The notes below the pieces were generated by a model. It was given only the letters and a program-made list of their open reading frames with translations. It had not been told where the DNA came from and ran no database searches. Shown one piece after another: positions 1 to 10,717 of a DNA stretch of 64,000 nt (position 1 is the stretch's first letter; every line of letters starts with the position of its first letter). Made by a program: the position numbers and the translations under genes. This DNA is from Apoderus coryli. Taxonomy: Eukaryota > Arthropoda > Insecta > Coleoptera > Attelabidae. The DNA lies in the NCBI GenBank assembly GCA_911728435.2, contig OU452198.1, positions 31,773,902 to 31,837,901 of the forward strand. The letters are read 5' to 3'.

Positions 1-245
1 TTTAAGATTTCGAATTGATTTACACATAAAACGCACAACAAGAATAAAAATATAAAGCTAAAACATTTTTTTTTATGTTAACTAAAACAATTTGGTTAAG
101 GTGACAATGTCATGATGTGGGTATTGGAATAATACAGAAATTGCTAGCAACAATTGCAATTGTTACTAGAATAATATTTTTTTTCCGTGTACCAAAACTT
201 TCTAAAACTAATCACACCATCTTAAATCTTAAAAAGTTATGTTAA

Positions 246-690
246 ACACGTAAATACACAATAAAGTTTATAAAACACAAATACTGGTGTATGCAACGAA
301 AGCAAGTAGAAATCGCCAATGTCTCTGGTTATTCGTATTTTAACCTTCTTCCCTCGAACATACAGAGCTGCCAAACCGAGAGCACTTTCAAAAAATTGCT
401 AAAAAAACTTTTAACGAATGGGATGGCGCGTTCTAGAGTATGCAAGAATTTTCTGCCTCAGTATAGATAGTGTTATGTTTATTTTATTGTATGATTGTGT
501 CACATTTTGTTTTGATTTATTTCTTTATTGTTTTACTGATTAATTTTAGATGTATGTGTTGTTTTTATCTATATTTTGTATTTATTTATTTTTTACATTT
601 ATTTACAACCGAACCGGTTGTGTGTTCAATCAATTGACTTGCCAATGTACAATATTTGTATTTATAATGCCTGAATAAAGATTATTATTA
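246..690 (+). pseudogene. 3' end of a 5'-truncated non-LTR retrotransposon (RT C-terminus plus 3' UTR)
   Basis: An open frame without ATG runs to a TAG at 468-470. Its last part reads like the C-terminus of Jockey/CR1-type reverse transcriptases, with YFNLLPSNIQ followed by a basic FKKLLKKLLTNG stretch. About 200 bases of AT-rich 3' UTR follow, with the polyadenylation signal AATAAAG near 673 and a short ATTATTATTA tail. All catalytic motifs are missing, as expected from 5' truncation during target-primed reverse transcription. The body comes from general family knowledge; the clade is inferred. Confidence 0.6.
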
Positions 691-1506
691 TGTGTATTTA
701 TTTAAAACATTTGTATTGTACTAATTTGGAACCCCAAATATCGCGCCACCACTGCTCTCCGCACCCTATCATTAACGTTACACTCCCTCTACCCTTCCCA
801 CATTCTATTCGTGTTCGTCTCACCCCACCACACCCCATATTATTGGTAAACTCACCCTCTAAACTCAAAACCTTTTCATACAATACAATACTATACCTCT
901 CTGTGTCGCATTAATGTTAAATAATTATTACCGCACACTATGATGTGAATGCATAGAGGGTTGTTTTGGTAGGTAGTAGTCCTCCTTGGCTGTGAGTGTA
1001 CCTACATTTATAAATACTGACACCAATGAAAGGGAAAGGCCGATTTGGAACTTTGTGTGTATTTATATGGGGTGAATATTGCGCTCCACCCACCTCCGCC
1101 ATGTTTATGTTCTCCTAATAAACGACCCTTTAAAACCCACGTGGTTAAGTTTAGTTTTTGGTTCAAAGGGGATATTTTGATAGAGAAACGTCCTGCCAGT
1201 CATGGAAAAGCCTATATAGGTACATATTTTAATCAATTTTCTTATTCGAGGAATAATTAGTTACTCATGTGGCAGTGACGACAATGGGGGTGTTTGCTTG
1301 CCTTCTGTATTGTTTGAAGGCGAAAAAGCATGGGCGCAGCTTGGAGTTACACACAACGCAACTTTAATTATTACGCTAAAAATATAAATAGTAGGGTAAA
1401 CCACGCAGTTATTGGACATGTGGGAGTTATTGGACAATGTGTGTTTATTAAACTGAAATAAGATTTTTAAGAGTATTTGAAACCAGATACATGACGACTC
1501 TATTGG
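691..1506. other. No recognisable gene
   Basis: Short overlapping open frames on both strands (about 690-914 and 1045-1260) are rich in proline, histidine and threonine and look like chance translation of C-rich sequence. No motif, repeat boundary or RNA gene was seen. Confidence 0.5.
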
Positions 1507-1857
1507 TTAGAGAGTTGCATTTTTGAATATCACACTGGTAAACGGGTCGAATACAATTTTGACGTCATTGAAGTATTTTTCCTGGAGTAGCCTACTCGTA
1601 GTATTCCAAATTGTTTTTACAGTTGCTTCTTTATATTCGGTTCCGTCAGCTTTTCTCATATTTACCGCATAATCTTTCAATATATTAGCCAAATTATGCA
1701 AACTCGTTTCAGCATTCAGTTCGTATTCTCTGGTCGCACAAAACTCGAGAAATATTTTCCATACATATTTTTTTGATTTTCATGTATTTTTTGGTATATT
1801 ATTAGATAAAATATCATTAATTGCATCTTTAGATGCAATACCAAATCTTCGCGACAT
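1507..1857 (-). pseudogene. Crypton-like tyrosine recombinase, N-terminal fragment
   Basis: Reading leftwards, an ATG at 1857 opens about 25 codons (MSRRFGIASKDAIND). A frameshift leads into FLEFCATREYELN and then KDYAVNMRKADGTEYKEATV, ending in FDPFTSVIFKNATL and a stop at 1507. The order FxxFC...ELN, LxxILxDY, RxxDGxEYKxxTV, R-L-Q is that of the SAM-like N-terminal domain of Crypton-derived recombinases (DUF3504/ZMYM/QRICH1 group). The catalytic R-H-R-Y core is absent, so this is a non-functional stub. It could instead be a fragment of a host gene domesticated from such an element. Confidence 0.5.
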
Positions 1858-2103
1858 TTTTAAACCAGTTGTCGGTTTGAAGTTTAATAAATTTTTAATA
1901 AAAAAAACACCAAACTGAAAACACCACACATCATATTCTCAAAATAGTCCTATACTTACTTTGAAAATTCATATTCTCAATATAATCGTATTAAATTTTC
2001 AATGTAATCAGATGCTATACTTTCTTCGAAACCCTGTATGTTATGATTAAGTAATAAGTTTATTTAATTTAACTCTACATTTTTTTGGAATAAGTAGTAA
2101 TAA

Positions 2104-3389
2104 CCGATAAGCTTACTTCCAGTCTTGAGCAAGGTATTAGAAAGAGCTATACATCAACAACTGTATCAATTTGTAAATGTTAATGGTTTGCTACCAGAAA
2201 ATCAATCTGGATTTAGGCCAGGTTTTGGCTCAACATCACTGTTGTTAGTTACATGTAAATGATTTGAAAATTCGTGGTTTAGATAATAAGATGGCGACTA
2301 TATTAGTGCTTCTGGATTTTCCAAGGCATTTGATTGCGTGGACCATGACTTGTTGTGTGCCAAGCTTCATTACCTTGGTGTGAGTGATATGGGTATTTTG
2401 TTTTTCAAAAATTACTTGTATGATCGGCAGCAGTATGTCAGAGTGAATGGGAGAGTGTCTGATGTGGCAAAGGTGGATTCTGGAGTGCCACAAGGCTCTA
2501 TTCTGGGTCCTCTTTTATATTTATTGTATACGTTTGATTTGGGGAGTTGCGTGAGGTTTGGCATGAGTGAATCGTATGCGGATGATACACAACTTGTTTA
2601 TACATTTGATCCATCTGACTATAGTGATGTTGAGACAAATATAAATTCTGATTTATGCAATATATCGGAATACTGTAAGAAACATAGTTTGAAATTAAAT
2701 GCTGGTAAAACTCAAGTCATGATCTATGCATCAGAAAATATTTTACCCTTTTTAAAGAACTATATATCTCTGGAACTGGAAAGTCAACCTTTGAATTATG
2801 AATCGACCGCTAAGAATTTGGGAATTATATTTGACTGCAAAGTGAGATTTGATCAACACATTAGTAATTTAAATAAAAAGTATTGTATGCCAACCGAAAT
2901 ATTCTGAATTTTAAAGTCCGTAAAAAATTATGTGAGTCATATATATTATCTTCAGTTTCCTATGGTTTAATTTTGTACTATCCGGCACTAACGGTATTTG
3001 ATAGAAATCGACTTCAAAAAATACAAAATAACTGCTGTCGTTTTGTATGTGGTTTGAGAAATATGATCATGTCTCTGCAAAGATAAGGGAACTCAATTGG
3101 TTGAGTGTGTACAAATTATTTGTATACTTAATCCTTTCTTTTTTGTTCCGGTTAATTCAATCATCTGTGCCAGCTTATTTAAGAAATAAACTTGTTTTCA
3201 GAGATGAGGTTCATAATGTGCCCTTGAGAAATAGGAATCTTCTTACTATGCCTCAGCATAAATCTGCATTATTTAAAAGATACTGTAAAATACCATAATG
3301 ATTTTATAGCATATTTCTCAGTGCCACTTTCAGTAAACGGTTTTCGAAAAAAAGTGAAAGATAATTTACACTCACAGTTGATTGACTAG
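2104..3389 (+). pseudogene. Reverse transcriptase pseudogene (YADD type)
   Basis: RT motifs appear in order: PISLLPVLSKVLER and GFRPGFGSTS (finger region), FSKAFDCVDHDLL (motif A aspartate), SGVPQGSILGPLL (motif B), ESYADDTQLVY (motif C, catalytic Asp pair near 2574-2585), then HSLKLNAGKTQVM and the thumb. In-frame stops occur near 2258 and between 2280 and 2340, with frameshifts near 2890 and 3050 and a deletion near 3280. The coding region is therefore split into at least four frames and cannot give a working enzyme. The longest intact piece is 2338-2907. Clade assignment to Jockey/CR1 is by overall resemblance. Confidence 0.88.
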
Positions 3390-3783
3390 GGATGTTTCAA
3401 CTTTCAGTAGGTAGTTATTAAATTTAATTGTGTAGTTATATGTATGGTTATTTTTTATTTATATTAATAAGTTTTGTTTTTGTCTTATTCGTAATTTAAT
3501 TTGATATAAGGGTGTTTCATTAGTTTTAATTAGGGTGTTTTTGTTTGAATAGTTTTTTTTAACTAAATAAGAATTTAAATTTTTTGTAGTTAAGGATATA
3601 AATGTCATTGTTTTATATTTAATACAATTCATATAGGTTATGTGTTTAGTTTTTATATTGTTTAAGTGGTTAATGTTGAGTAGCGGCCTTTTTTTTACTC
3701 AAAAGAAAAGAACCAGCTAGACTTCGCCATTTAAGATGTATATTTATATATAATCTTAATAAAGCCTATTATTATTATTATTA
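2104..3783 (+). mobile_element. Jockey/CR1-like non-LTR retrotransposon, 5' truncated, copy 1
   Basis: The element starts inside the RT domain (PISLLPVLSKVLER at 2104) and ends with a 3' UTR, AATAAAGCC at about 3757 and a TTATTATTATTA tail. Its last roughly 570 bases recur almost unchanged at 57920-58506. Comparison with that copy shows that copy 1 lost about 17 bases near 3280, which shifts the C-terminal frame. Apart from an AT-rich boundary near 2099 no target duplication was identified. Confidence 0.85.
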
Positions 3784-3966
3784 ATTACTCTTAAACTGTG
3801 TATTCAACCATCCAAAAATTAAATAATCATTTGCTCCATTCAAATCAATACCATTGAGAATTTGATAATCTACATTGAAATAGATATCAATCTACTTGGA
3901 CATATACAAATCTAACATTTGCTTGAATTGAAACTTATCGAATTAAACCAGGCAATTTATTTTTTG

Positions 3967-4162
3967 TGTGTGCGAGGCCTATTTTGGTGAGAAAGAGAAA
4001 TCGTACTATAAAAGTGGTATCGAAAAGTTGGACAATCCCTATACTCGTTGTATTGCTTCTTCTTATTTATCCTATGGACTTATTGAATGGCCTATATCTT
4101 TGTTAAGAACAGCGAAAAACGATTATCTCGTGAGTTTCTATTTGTCCTGCTCAGCCAAATAA
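3967..4162 (+). pseudogene. Mariner transposase C-terminal relic
   Basis: The short frame reads EAYFGEKEKSYYKSGIEKL followed by YTRC. This matches the end of mariner transposases, where an EAYF-(D/E)K-SYYKxGIEKL helix precedes a final arginine and cysteine. The catalytic domain is not present and no terminal repeat was found nearby. The remaining residues after the cysteine look like read-through into non-coding DNA. Confidence 0.5.
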
Positions 4163-4164
4163 CG

Positions 4165-5045
4165 ATATCACATTTAGTTGATGTTTTTGGTACATTTTAA
4201 ACTAAAAAGATCCATATAGCTGTGCATCATGTGAAGATGAAAACGAAGAAGAATGAGAAGCAACAGAAGACGACAACGAAGGTACAACCGGCTCCTCCCA
4301 TATTTATAACGCCCACTTCCTACTGACTGACCCCTGCAGTAGAGATGTACCTATAATGCTCGCAAGAGGCATTAAAAGTGTTATTAGTTTATAGGTATAG
4401 AGGCAAATAGCAAACATGAATATACACAAACCTTTACGATCTCATAATAGAGGTACACCTTCTCTCAGATTTTAATAACTTGGTACCTATTAACTACCTG
4501 CAAATTGTTGTATCGATTGGCATTTATGGAAGAAAAAGGAACGAATGAGAATTTATTCATGACAACAACAATGTTTCAGGTTAAGGAGGACTGTACGAAT
4601 AAGAGTAAACGCAGACTCTATTTTTATTAGTCATTAAATTAAATATTGCTCAATTCAGTGGCGAAAGCAACTTTTTTTAAGCGGGAGAGGATATAGTTTC
4701 CAAAACGAGAGGAGGCAGAGTTTGGTAAAAACAATGCTTTCAACAATTTTTTTGCGACTTGAAAAAATAATGAGATTGAGAAAAAGCAGATTTACATATT
4801 GAGCTATGTTCATAGGAAATTTACTAAATCTGTTAATTAAGACAACTTGCCTAGTACATTTTCCATTCTAATAGTTAATAAAGAATCTTGAATTGAGTGT
4901 TAAGTGTATTTCTAGAAATTTAAGGGTCACCAAACCTGTTAATTCCAGTACAAAACTAACAGCTTCGGAACTATGTTGCTGTACATCACTCCCAGGTCTC
5001 TCAATGAATTACATGATTCAAGGAGGACATAGCCGAAACTGATCA
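4165..5045. other. Degraded interval; possible retrotransposon end
   Basis: Mostly featureless AT-rich DNA. AATAAAGAATCTTGAATTG near 4878 resembles a non-LTR 3' tail. A short plus-strand stretch at about 4960-5030 (LYITPRSLNELHDSRR) resembles the extreme C-terminus of a CR1-type RT. Both are weak. Confidence 0.3.
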
Positions 5046-6249
5046 TACGAGGGTTCCCTTTTATATTTCTCGATTTGGCAACCCTGGTGTTGCAATCTCG
5101 CAAATGACAGCTGTATTGTAAAGTTAGACATTTTTGAGGTTATACTTTGTGTTGTTTACAGTAACTTAAAAGATTCATCTCAGCCCAAAAATAGAATTAA
5201 ATCGTGGACATTTTCGTGCGATTATTTTTTACAACTTTGGACGTGGATTAACTGAGCAACAGTGCATGGATGAACTTAATTCAATTTTTGGCTATGAAGC
5301 TGCATCAAGGACCAGTGTTTATCGATGGTATGGTGAATTCAATCGTGGTCGTAGTTCACTCCTAGACGAATTTCGTGAAGGTCGTTCAAAATCAGTTGTT
5401 GTTCCGAAAACCATTGATGCTGTGCGCGAACTGATATTGCAAGATCGTCATGTGACCTATCAAGAGATTGAGACAACCTTAGGCATTAGTGGGACCAGCA
5501 TACATTCAATATCGCATAAACATTTGACTGTCAAAAAAATTTGTTCGCGTTGGATCCCACACAATTTGTCAAAAAAAGGCTCGTGTCGATTGATCGAAAG
5601 AAATGCTCAAAAAATACGATCGCGGTGCTTCGAAACACGTCTATGACATCGTGACAGGTGATGAATCGTGGATTTACGCGTATGAGCCCGAAAGGAAACA
5701 GCAGTCGACTCTATGGGTGTTTCAAGATGAGCCTTCCAAGTAAATGGTCGCCTGTTTTTTCGGAAAAACTGGACATGTCGCAACTGTACCACTAGAACAA
5801 AGCAGAACAGTCAATTCTGAGTGGTAGACAACTATTTGTTTGCCAGTTGTCTTCCAAGAAATTAGGAAAACCAACCGCCGAAGACGCATCACTCTTCACC
5901 ACGACAATGCGAGCTCTCACACATCGGCTCAAACAACTGCAGTTTTGAGCACCCAAAACATCGATTTGATGAGTCATCCGCCGTATAGTCTTGACTTGGC
6001 ACCGAATGACGTCTTTTTATTCCCGTACGTAAAAAACAAACTGAGAGGTCAATGTTTTTCGACACCTGAAGAAGCGGTTGCATGTTTTCGAGATACTTAA
6101 ATCAGAGTGGCAAAAGTGCTTCGACAATTGGTTCAAACGCATGCAAAAGTGTATAGATCTTCATCGGGAATATTTTGAAAAACAATAAAGTGATTTTCGA
6201 TGATTAATATTTATTTTTGTTCTCTAATCCCGAAATATAAATCCTCTAG
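5046..6249 (+). mobile_element. Mariner element (D34D) with degenerate terminal repeats
   Basis: A transposase pseudogene lies between inverted ends: ACGAGGGTTCCCTTTTATA at 5047 and, on the other strand, CTAGAGGATTTATATTTC ending at 6249. TA dinucleotides at 5046-5047 and near 6248-6249 are consistent with the TA target duplication of the family. The total of about 1.2 kb is normal for mariner. The repeats have drifted to roughly two-thirds identity, indicating an old copy. Confidence 0.8.
5191..6187 (+). pseudogene. Mariner transposase pseudogene
   Basis: The N-terminal helix-turn-helix region is intact from IELNRGHFRAIIFYNF (5191) through SVYRWYGEFNRGR and TLGISGTSIHSI. A frameshift near 5590 breaks the linker. 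The catalytic region continues in other frames: GDESWIYAYEPE (first Asp), an in-frame stop near 5743, LHHDNASSHTS (second Asp) and LAPNDVFLFPYVKNK (third Asp). I count 34 residues between the second and third aspartates, the mariner D34D signature. A frameshift near 6100 removes the proper C-terminus. No ATG precedes 5191 in frame, so the true start is lost or lies at 5266. Confidence 0.85.
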
Positions 6250-6879
6250 ATTTTTGCATTTGGGGTTTCTTAAATCATTAGCTTATACCACTCCCGTCGA
6301 AATATTGGAGACCTGAGGAATCAAATTATACCCGGCTGTGACACAATAAGAAATACACCAGGAATATTTGAGCGAATCGACAATTAATGAGGCGAAAAGT
6401 TGAATCTTATGTAGCGTCTGAAGAAGGTCATTTTCAACATTTGTTGTAGCTTTGCTCCTATTTAAAATGTTATTATTGTTATTTTCTCTTATTGTTTTGG
6501 TTTAATGTTTATTGCGTGAAAAATACGGGGTAAGTTGCTTTATTTTTTTGCACAAAAACAATACCCCTACGAGAAAAAAGCAAGAGAGATTTTTTATCAC
6601 AAATTGAACGAGGAATTTCAAAATGGTTTTTAATTTAAAAAATTCCAGTAGCGTACCATTTTTTTCTTTAAATAGATTGAGATCATTACCCGTATGCGCG
6701 CCACTGATTCTTAATTGCATGTCAAAAAATGCGGAATAACTACCTCTTAAAACCCACTAAATTTCATTTGCATATCTCTACCGGTTTCAGAGCAATCAAT
6801 AAATCTTCAGTTTTTAAGAAAAACTTTCTCAGAAAACGAAGCATTTGAGGACATGTTTATATAGCAAACTGTCATTATT

Positions 6880-7854
6880 TGCTATGGAATTGGTGAAAAC
6901 TCGTTAAGAGAAGTAATAAGGCTATTTAATATAAAATTCCCAGATAGTGTTGTGTCACGTACCGCGGCTATGAGAATCATTAAAAAGTTTTTGGCTACTG
7001 GTAGTGTTCTAAACTTGAAGAGAAAAAAAAAGTTATACCATGACGCAGACGATGTCGGGGTTATTATAGCTGAGGCCTCCGTTACTGAAAATCCTAAGAT
7101 GCCACTCAGAAAGAGATCAGGTATGGTTAATAGTAGCAAGTCCGAGCTTCAACGAATTTACAACACACACTTGAAGTTGGAGATCATGGTTGTAGGTTGG
7201 ATTTTTGTTTAACCATTGGAGAAAAAGTTATGGAAGAGAGATATTTTCATCATTTTATAATTTTCTCAGATGAATCCACATTCACAACCAACGGTGTTGT
7301 TTCATCACAAAATTGTTGGTATTGGTCATCTGAAAATCCCAATTTTAGGATTCATTCTAGACGACAGTATTACCAAAAAGTAAATGTGTGGTGTGCCGTG
7401 TCGTACACATTGGAGTTATTAGACCTTATTTCATTGAAGACAGGTTAAACCAGCAGATTTACTTCGAGATTCTTGAAAGATTTTCTCAGGAACATCTACA
7501 TAATTTGAGAAATATGCCTTTAATTCATTTTCAACACGATGGGTGTCCTAGTCACTCCACAGAAGTAGTTAATCAGTGGTTGAATTTAAATTTTGGAGAC
7601 AATTGGATTGCCAGAAATGGACCGATCAAGTGCCGCCGAGATCCCCTGACATATCAATATTGGACTTCTCTTTATGGGGTCATCTCAAATAATTGGTTTA
7701 TGCTGAACCACTTCCGATTGATGCAGCCATATTACAGAAAAGAATTCGAAATGCTGCAAACTCGTTAAGGTTAAAAGAAATTCAGAACAGTTTTAAGGAA
7801 TTCAGACGAAGGATCGAAAGATGTGCTGATATGGGCGGTGACTATATTGAATGA
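6880..7854 (+). pseudogene. Tc1/mariner transposase pseudogene, D41D-like
   Basis: The frame starts with a helix-turn-helix (GENSLREVIRLFNIKFP, then VSRTAAMRIIKKFLATGS). Catalytic pieces follow: HHFIIFSDESTFTTNG, NVWCAV, HFQHDGCPSHSTEVV and, one frame over after a missing base near 7635, PRSPDISILDFSLWG. The protein ends CADMGGDYIE, a C-terminal motif of this group, at 7854. I count about 41 residues between the last two aspartates. There are frameshifts near 7130-7200, 7395 and 7635. A right terminus, ACACCCTGTA, is at 8173-8182; the left terminus was not found. Confidence 0.8.
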
Positions 7855-8182
7855 ATGTTTTTTACAAAATGTTAAACCTATTGCTAATTACCGAGTTTAT
7901 TTATACGTTTGTTGTTATTTGATATTTGTTATGTGTTATAATCTTTATGTGGCGTTTGTTTTAAGATAAAAAATAATATAATACGATTGATTCTATGATA
8001 ACACTAATTAATGCAAAAAAGTATTTTTTCCAAAAATATGCTTTCATATTCCTGAAATTTGGTACTGGGATATAAAATTACATTCTGAACAACTTTTGTT
8101 AGTAAAATTTTGGCGTATATTGTAAAATAAAGACACTTCATTGATGATGATTTTTATAAATTTGTTTATAAAACACCCTGTA

Positions 8183-9175
8183 CAACTCGGATTTAACTCA
8201 TTTTTTGAATACCTTAGTTTTAAAACAAGCAGGACTCATTCACCAAATGTCATTCCAAAATTCAAATTATGAAATTGTGGTATACTGTAGATATTTTTAT
8301 CAATTATAAAACATCACAGGCGCCTGCCTCTTTGTATCTTAAAGTAGGTACCTAAATACACGAAATTTAGAACGATAAAACACATGATAATTTCTATAAT
8401 ACGAGTATACAATGGATTTTGTTTACACTGCACTTTAAAGTATTACATTCTCAACAGCTTTATTGGCGCGGTGTTATCCCATCAAGGTTATTGATAAAAT
8501 GTACTTAATGCAACAATTATTCCATGTTTGTTATACGGACATTAATCAGTCGGTTAGATATTGTCAGGATAAGGCTTGTATGGAAATTTTTATGAAACGA
8601 ACGTCATTTTATATGTACAACGAATTATTGATTGCACAGTTAAGTGCGACTGCATACTTTTGACATTTTTATTAAAGAATAATTCTGAATTTAAATGTTT
8701 CGCTTGTCTGGAATGGCGAAAAACTCATGCTCCGTTTCCACCAAAAAAACTGTTATTTGTTTCTTAAATTATCCATGTTTGATAAAAACTCCACTCGAAA
8801 AATTGTTTTGCAAAAGTACTGACAATACCAATGGGCTATTTAATCCTGTAAATTCACAAAAGGCCTTATTTTTGTAATATCACAACATTTATCACTGATA
8901 TAACGTCATGATGATTTGTAAAATAATTTGTTAAAATTCGAATTTGATATGTATTCCAGCCTAATGTAAGAAACTTCTAAGACTGAATTTACGTGTTTGT
9001 TTGTTAAGTATGCGGTACCTATTATTAGGAAAATTTGGCAAGAAATTTTAGTTTTTAGATAAGCATGTTTATAGCATTTATATTTTCGTTAAATAATAAA
9101 AATCGGGAAAACTAGTAATTCTGTGTTTATATTCAACATAAGTATAGGGTAAAGAATTAACAAGCATTTATTTTT
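8183..9175. other. No recognisable gene
   Basis: AT-rich sequence with only short unrelated open frames (60-66 codons at 8463-8877) that lack domain features. Nothing assignable was seen. Confidence 0.5.
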
Positions 9176-9356
9176 TTCACCACTCTTTAACCAAATATAA
9201 ATTGGGAAAGTAAAGAAAAATTTTGAAGTTGTGAAAACCACTGTAACCTAAAAGGAGAAATATTTTTTAGGCTGCAGTGGTTTTTATATAAAAAAGTTTT
9301 TTTTAATTTTTCTTTACTTTTTCCAGTTTACATTTGGTTTAAAAAGTGTTGAAAAA
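9176..9356. repeat. Imperfect hairpin of about 180 bp
   Basis: Two arms of roughly 70-80 bases are inverted copies: CACTCTTTAACCAAAT with AAAGTAAAGAAAAAT on the left, and TTTTTCTTTACTTTTTCC with ATTTGGTTTAAAAAGTG on the right. They flank a short centre near 9260. This could be a miniature foldback element; no target duplication was identified. Confidence 0.55.
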
Positions 9357-9660
9357 TCCAATAAATGAACGTTAATCATCTTTCACCACAACAAACTTCC
9401 CGATTTTCCACTCAATTTTTCCACCAGAAGTACAGAGAGTCCTTCGGTATAGATGTTCGCCATTTTAGTTTACCGAATTGGCAGCCGTTTGAATCATTGG
9501 TGATTTTTCTAAATTTTCAATATGAAATGATTTATAAAAGAAATACAATAAAATAATAAGTTTTTAACTTTAATTATGTAATTTTAAACTTTAATATTTT
9601 AATGCATTTTTTTTTTACATGAAATGGTGAGTTATACTACTAAGTATTTTAGTAATGTAT

Positions 9661-9862
9661 TTTTCTTGAACCTTGTTACAGTTTTTTTATTATTTTCCTT
9701 TCTTGGGATTTAAGGTTCTTATAAGCACATTTTTTTTTTCCTTTTGAAATATGTTTATTTCATGTCAAAGCACGTACAACGTTTCGGCTTATTCGCCTTC
9801 CTTTTGAAATATGTTTATTTCATGTCAAAGTACGTACAACGTTTCGGCTTATTCGCCTTCCT
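9661..9862 (-). repeat. Hammerhead-like repeat (type B) with an exact 60-bp tandem duplication
   Basis: Positions 9740-9859 hold two copies of a 60-base unit differing at one base (cacgtac versus tacgtac). On the minus strand each unit contains AAGGCGAATAAGCCGAAACG, a GGC/GCC stem followed by GAAAC, then AAATAAACATATTTC. The flank to 9661 (ending AACAAGGTTCAAGAAAA on the minus strand) is shared with 40079-40240 in opposite orientation, so this is a dispersed repeat. Only the outer unit keeps part of the CTGAGGA box. Confidence 0.7.
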
Positions 9863-9962
9863 CATTATATATACTACTAAGTATATCGTTTGGTATATCA
9901 GTGCTTTCTTGTTTCTAGATTTTAATATATTCCTCTTTGTCATATAATATTGATGTTGTAAT

Positions 9963-10005
9963 AACCACTGATGATGAGGCTTGGAGCCTTGAAACATGTC
10001 TGGTT
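9963..10005 (+). ncRNA. Hammerhead-ribozyme-like motif (type A)
   Basis: AACCA at 9963-9967 pairs with TGGTT at 10001-10005 (stem I). CTGATGA occupies 9968-9974. AGGCT/AGCCT around a TGG loop forms stem II. GAAA at 9991-9994 is followed by CATGTC, whose ACATGT palindrome can form the very short stem III with C as the cleavage base. This is the layout of type I hammerheads. One extra T after CTGATGA and a G-T pair beside GAAA depart from the canonical core, so self-cleavage is uncertain. Confidence 0.5.
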
Positions 10006-10130
10006 TTACTATTGACGCATAGAGCGATTATTAAATTTCTTTTGTGGTGTTGACTTTCATTTCACTCACAAAAGATCTGACTCCATTTCAGTATGGACAA
10101 TTTTTCAGGTCTACAGAAACTATCTGGGTA
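10006..10130 (+). other. Penelope-like leader and possible ORF start
   Basis: Downstream of the hammerhead-like motif the sequence carries GTGGTGTTGACTTTCATTTC and, after a loop, GACTCCATTTCAGT followed by ATGGACAATTTTTCAGG (ATG at 10093). The same order (inverted GTGGAG/CTCCAC pair, then an ATG giving M-D-x-F/L-F) recurs near 48943, 62539, 62764 (minus) and 41316. The few codons here read MDNFSGLQKLSGYID before sequence resembling the neighbouring CACTG element. Assignment to a Penelope-like element is inferred. Confidence 0.4.
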
Positions 10131-10717
10131 CATAGATCACCTAAAAATGTTGTACAAATACGGTAAGTATAATGAAATATTCAGGTAAAGTTTCAGTAAA
10201 TTCACATAAATATTTATGAATGTACAAAAAAATTACGTATAATTACGTTCTTACTGTACAAAAATGGTATTTTTCCCCCATTTTTTATGTAAGAACACTG
10301 TAAATTTTAAGTAAATTCCACTATTGTTTTACGAGCATTGTACATTTCCGGGCCTTACCGCAAAAATACGTTAAAATATTGGTATTATTTAGACAGCGTT
10401 TGTGTAAAAGTACACGTAACTAAGCGTACTTTTATGTTGTAATTTTAGTCTTATAAGTGTATTTTTACATGACATGCAGCGTAATTTTCATTTGTAATTT
10501 TACGATATTGTGTAATTGTACACAAAATTAAGTGTAACTTTAATTTGTAATTTTACCTTAATATTGTATTTTTACACTAAATGTGGCGTAATTTTAAGTT
10601 GTAATATTTCGACTAATATTGTATTTGTACAGTCAAGGTGGAAAATTACTTGAGGGAATGGTTGAATAAAAATTACAGTTATATTTTACGTAAATTTACT
10701 ATTCTGTTTTAACAGTG
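10131..10717 (-). mobile_element. CACTG-ended non-coding element, copy A (left end unclear)
   Basis: The right end is CAGTG at 10713-10717, abutting TA and then the RT at 10718. Read on the minus strand the element begins CACTGTTAAAACAG and is filled with repeats of motifs such as AAAATTACAA and GTGTAAAAATACA, spaced about 46-60 bases. There is no coding capacity. The left end lacks a clear CACTG and merges with the Penelope-like leader near 10130. Terminus and motif content match the elements at 30084-31718 and 47015-48257. Confidence 0.55.

Noticed and set aside
690..914. Overlapping open frames on both strands
   Set aside because: Proline- and histidine-rich translations of a C-rich stretch; no coding signature.
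8463..8877. Three overlapping plus-strand frames of 60-66 codons
   Set aside because: No similarity to known families, and they overlap in different frames as chance ORFs do.
9963..10005. Calling the motifs canonical, active hammerhead ribozymes
   Set aside because: Every copy has an extra base between CTGANGA and stem II, and several have core mutations. They are therefore described as hammerhead-like.
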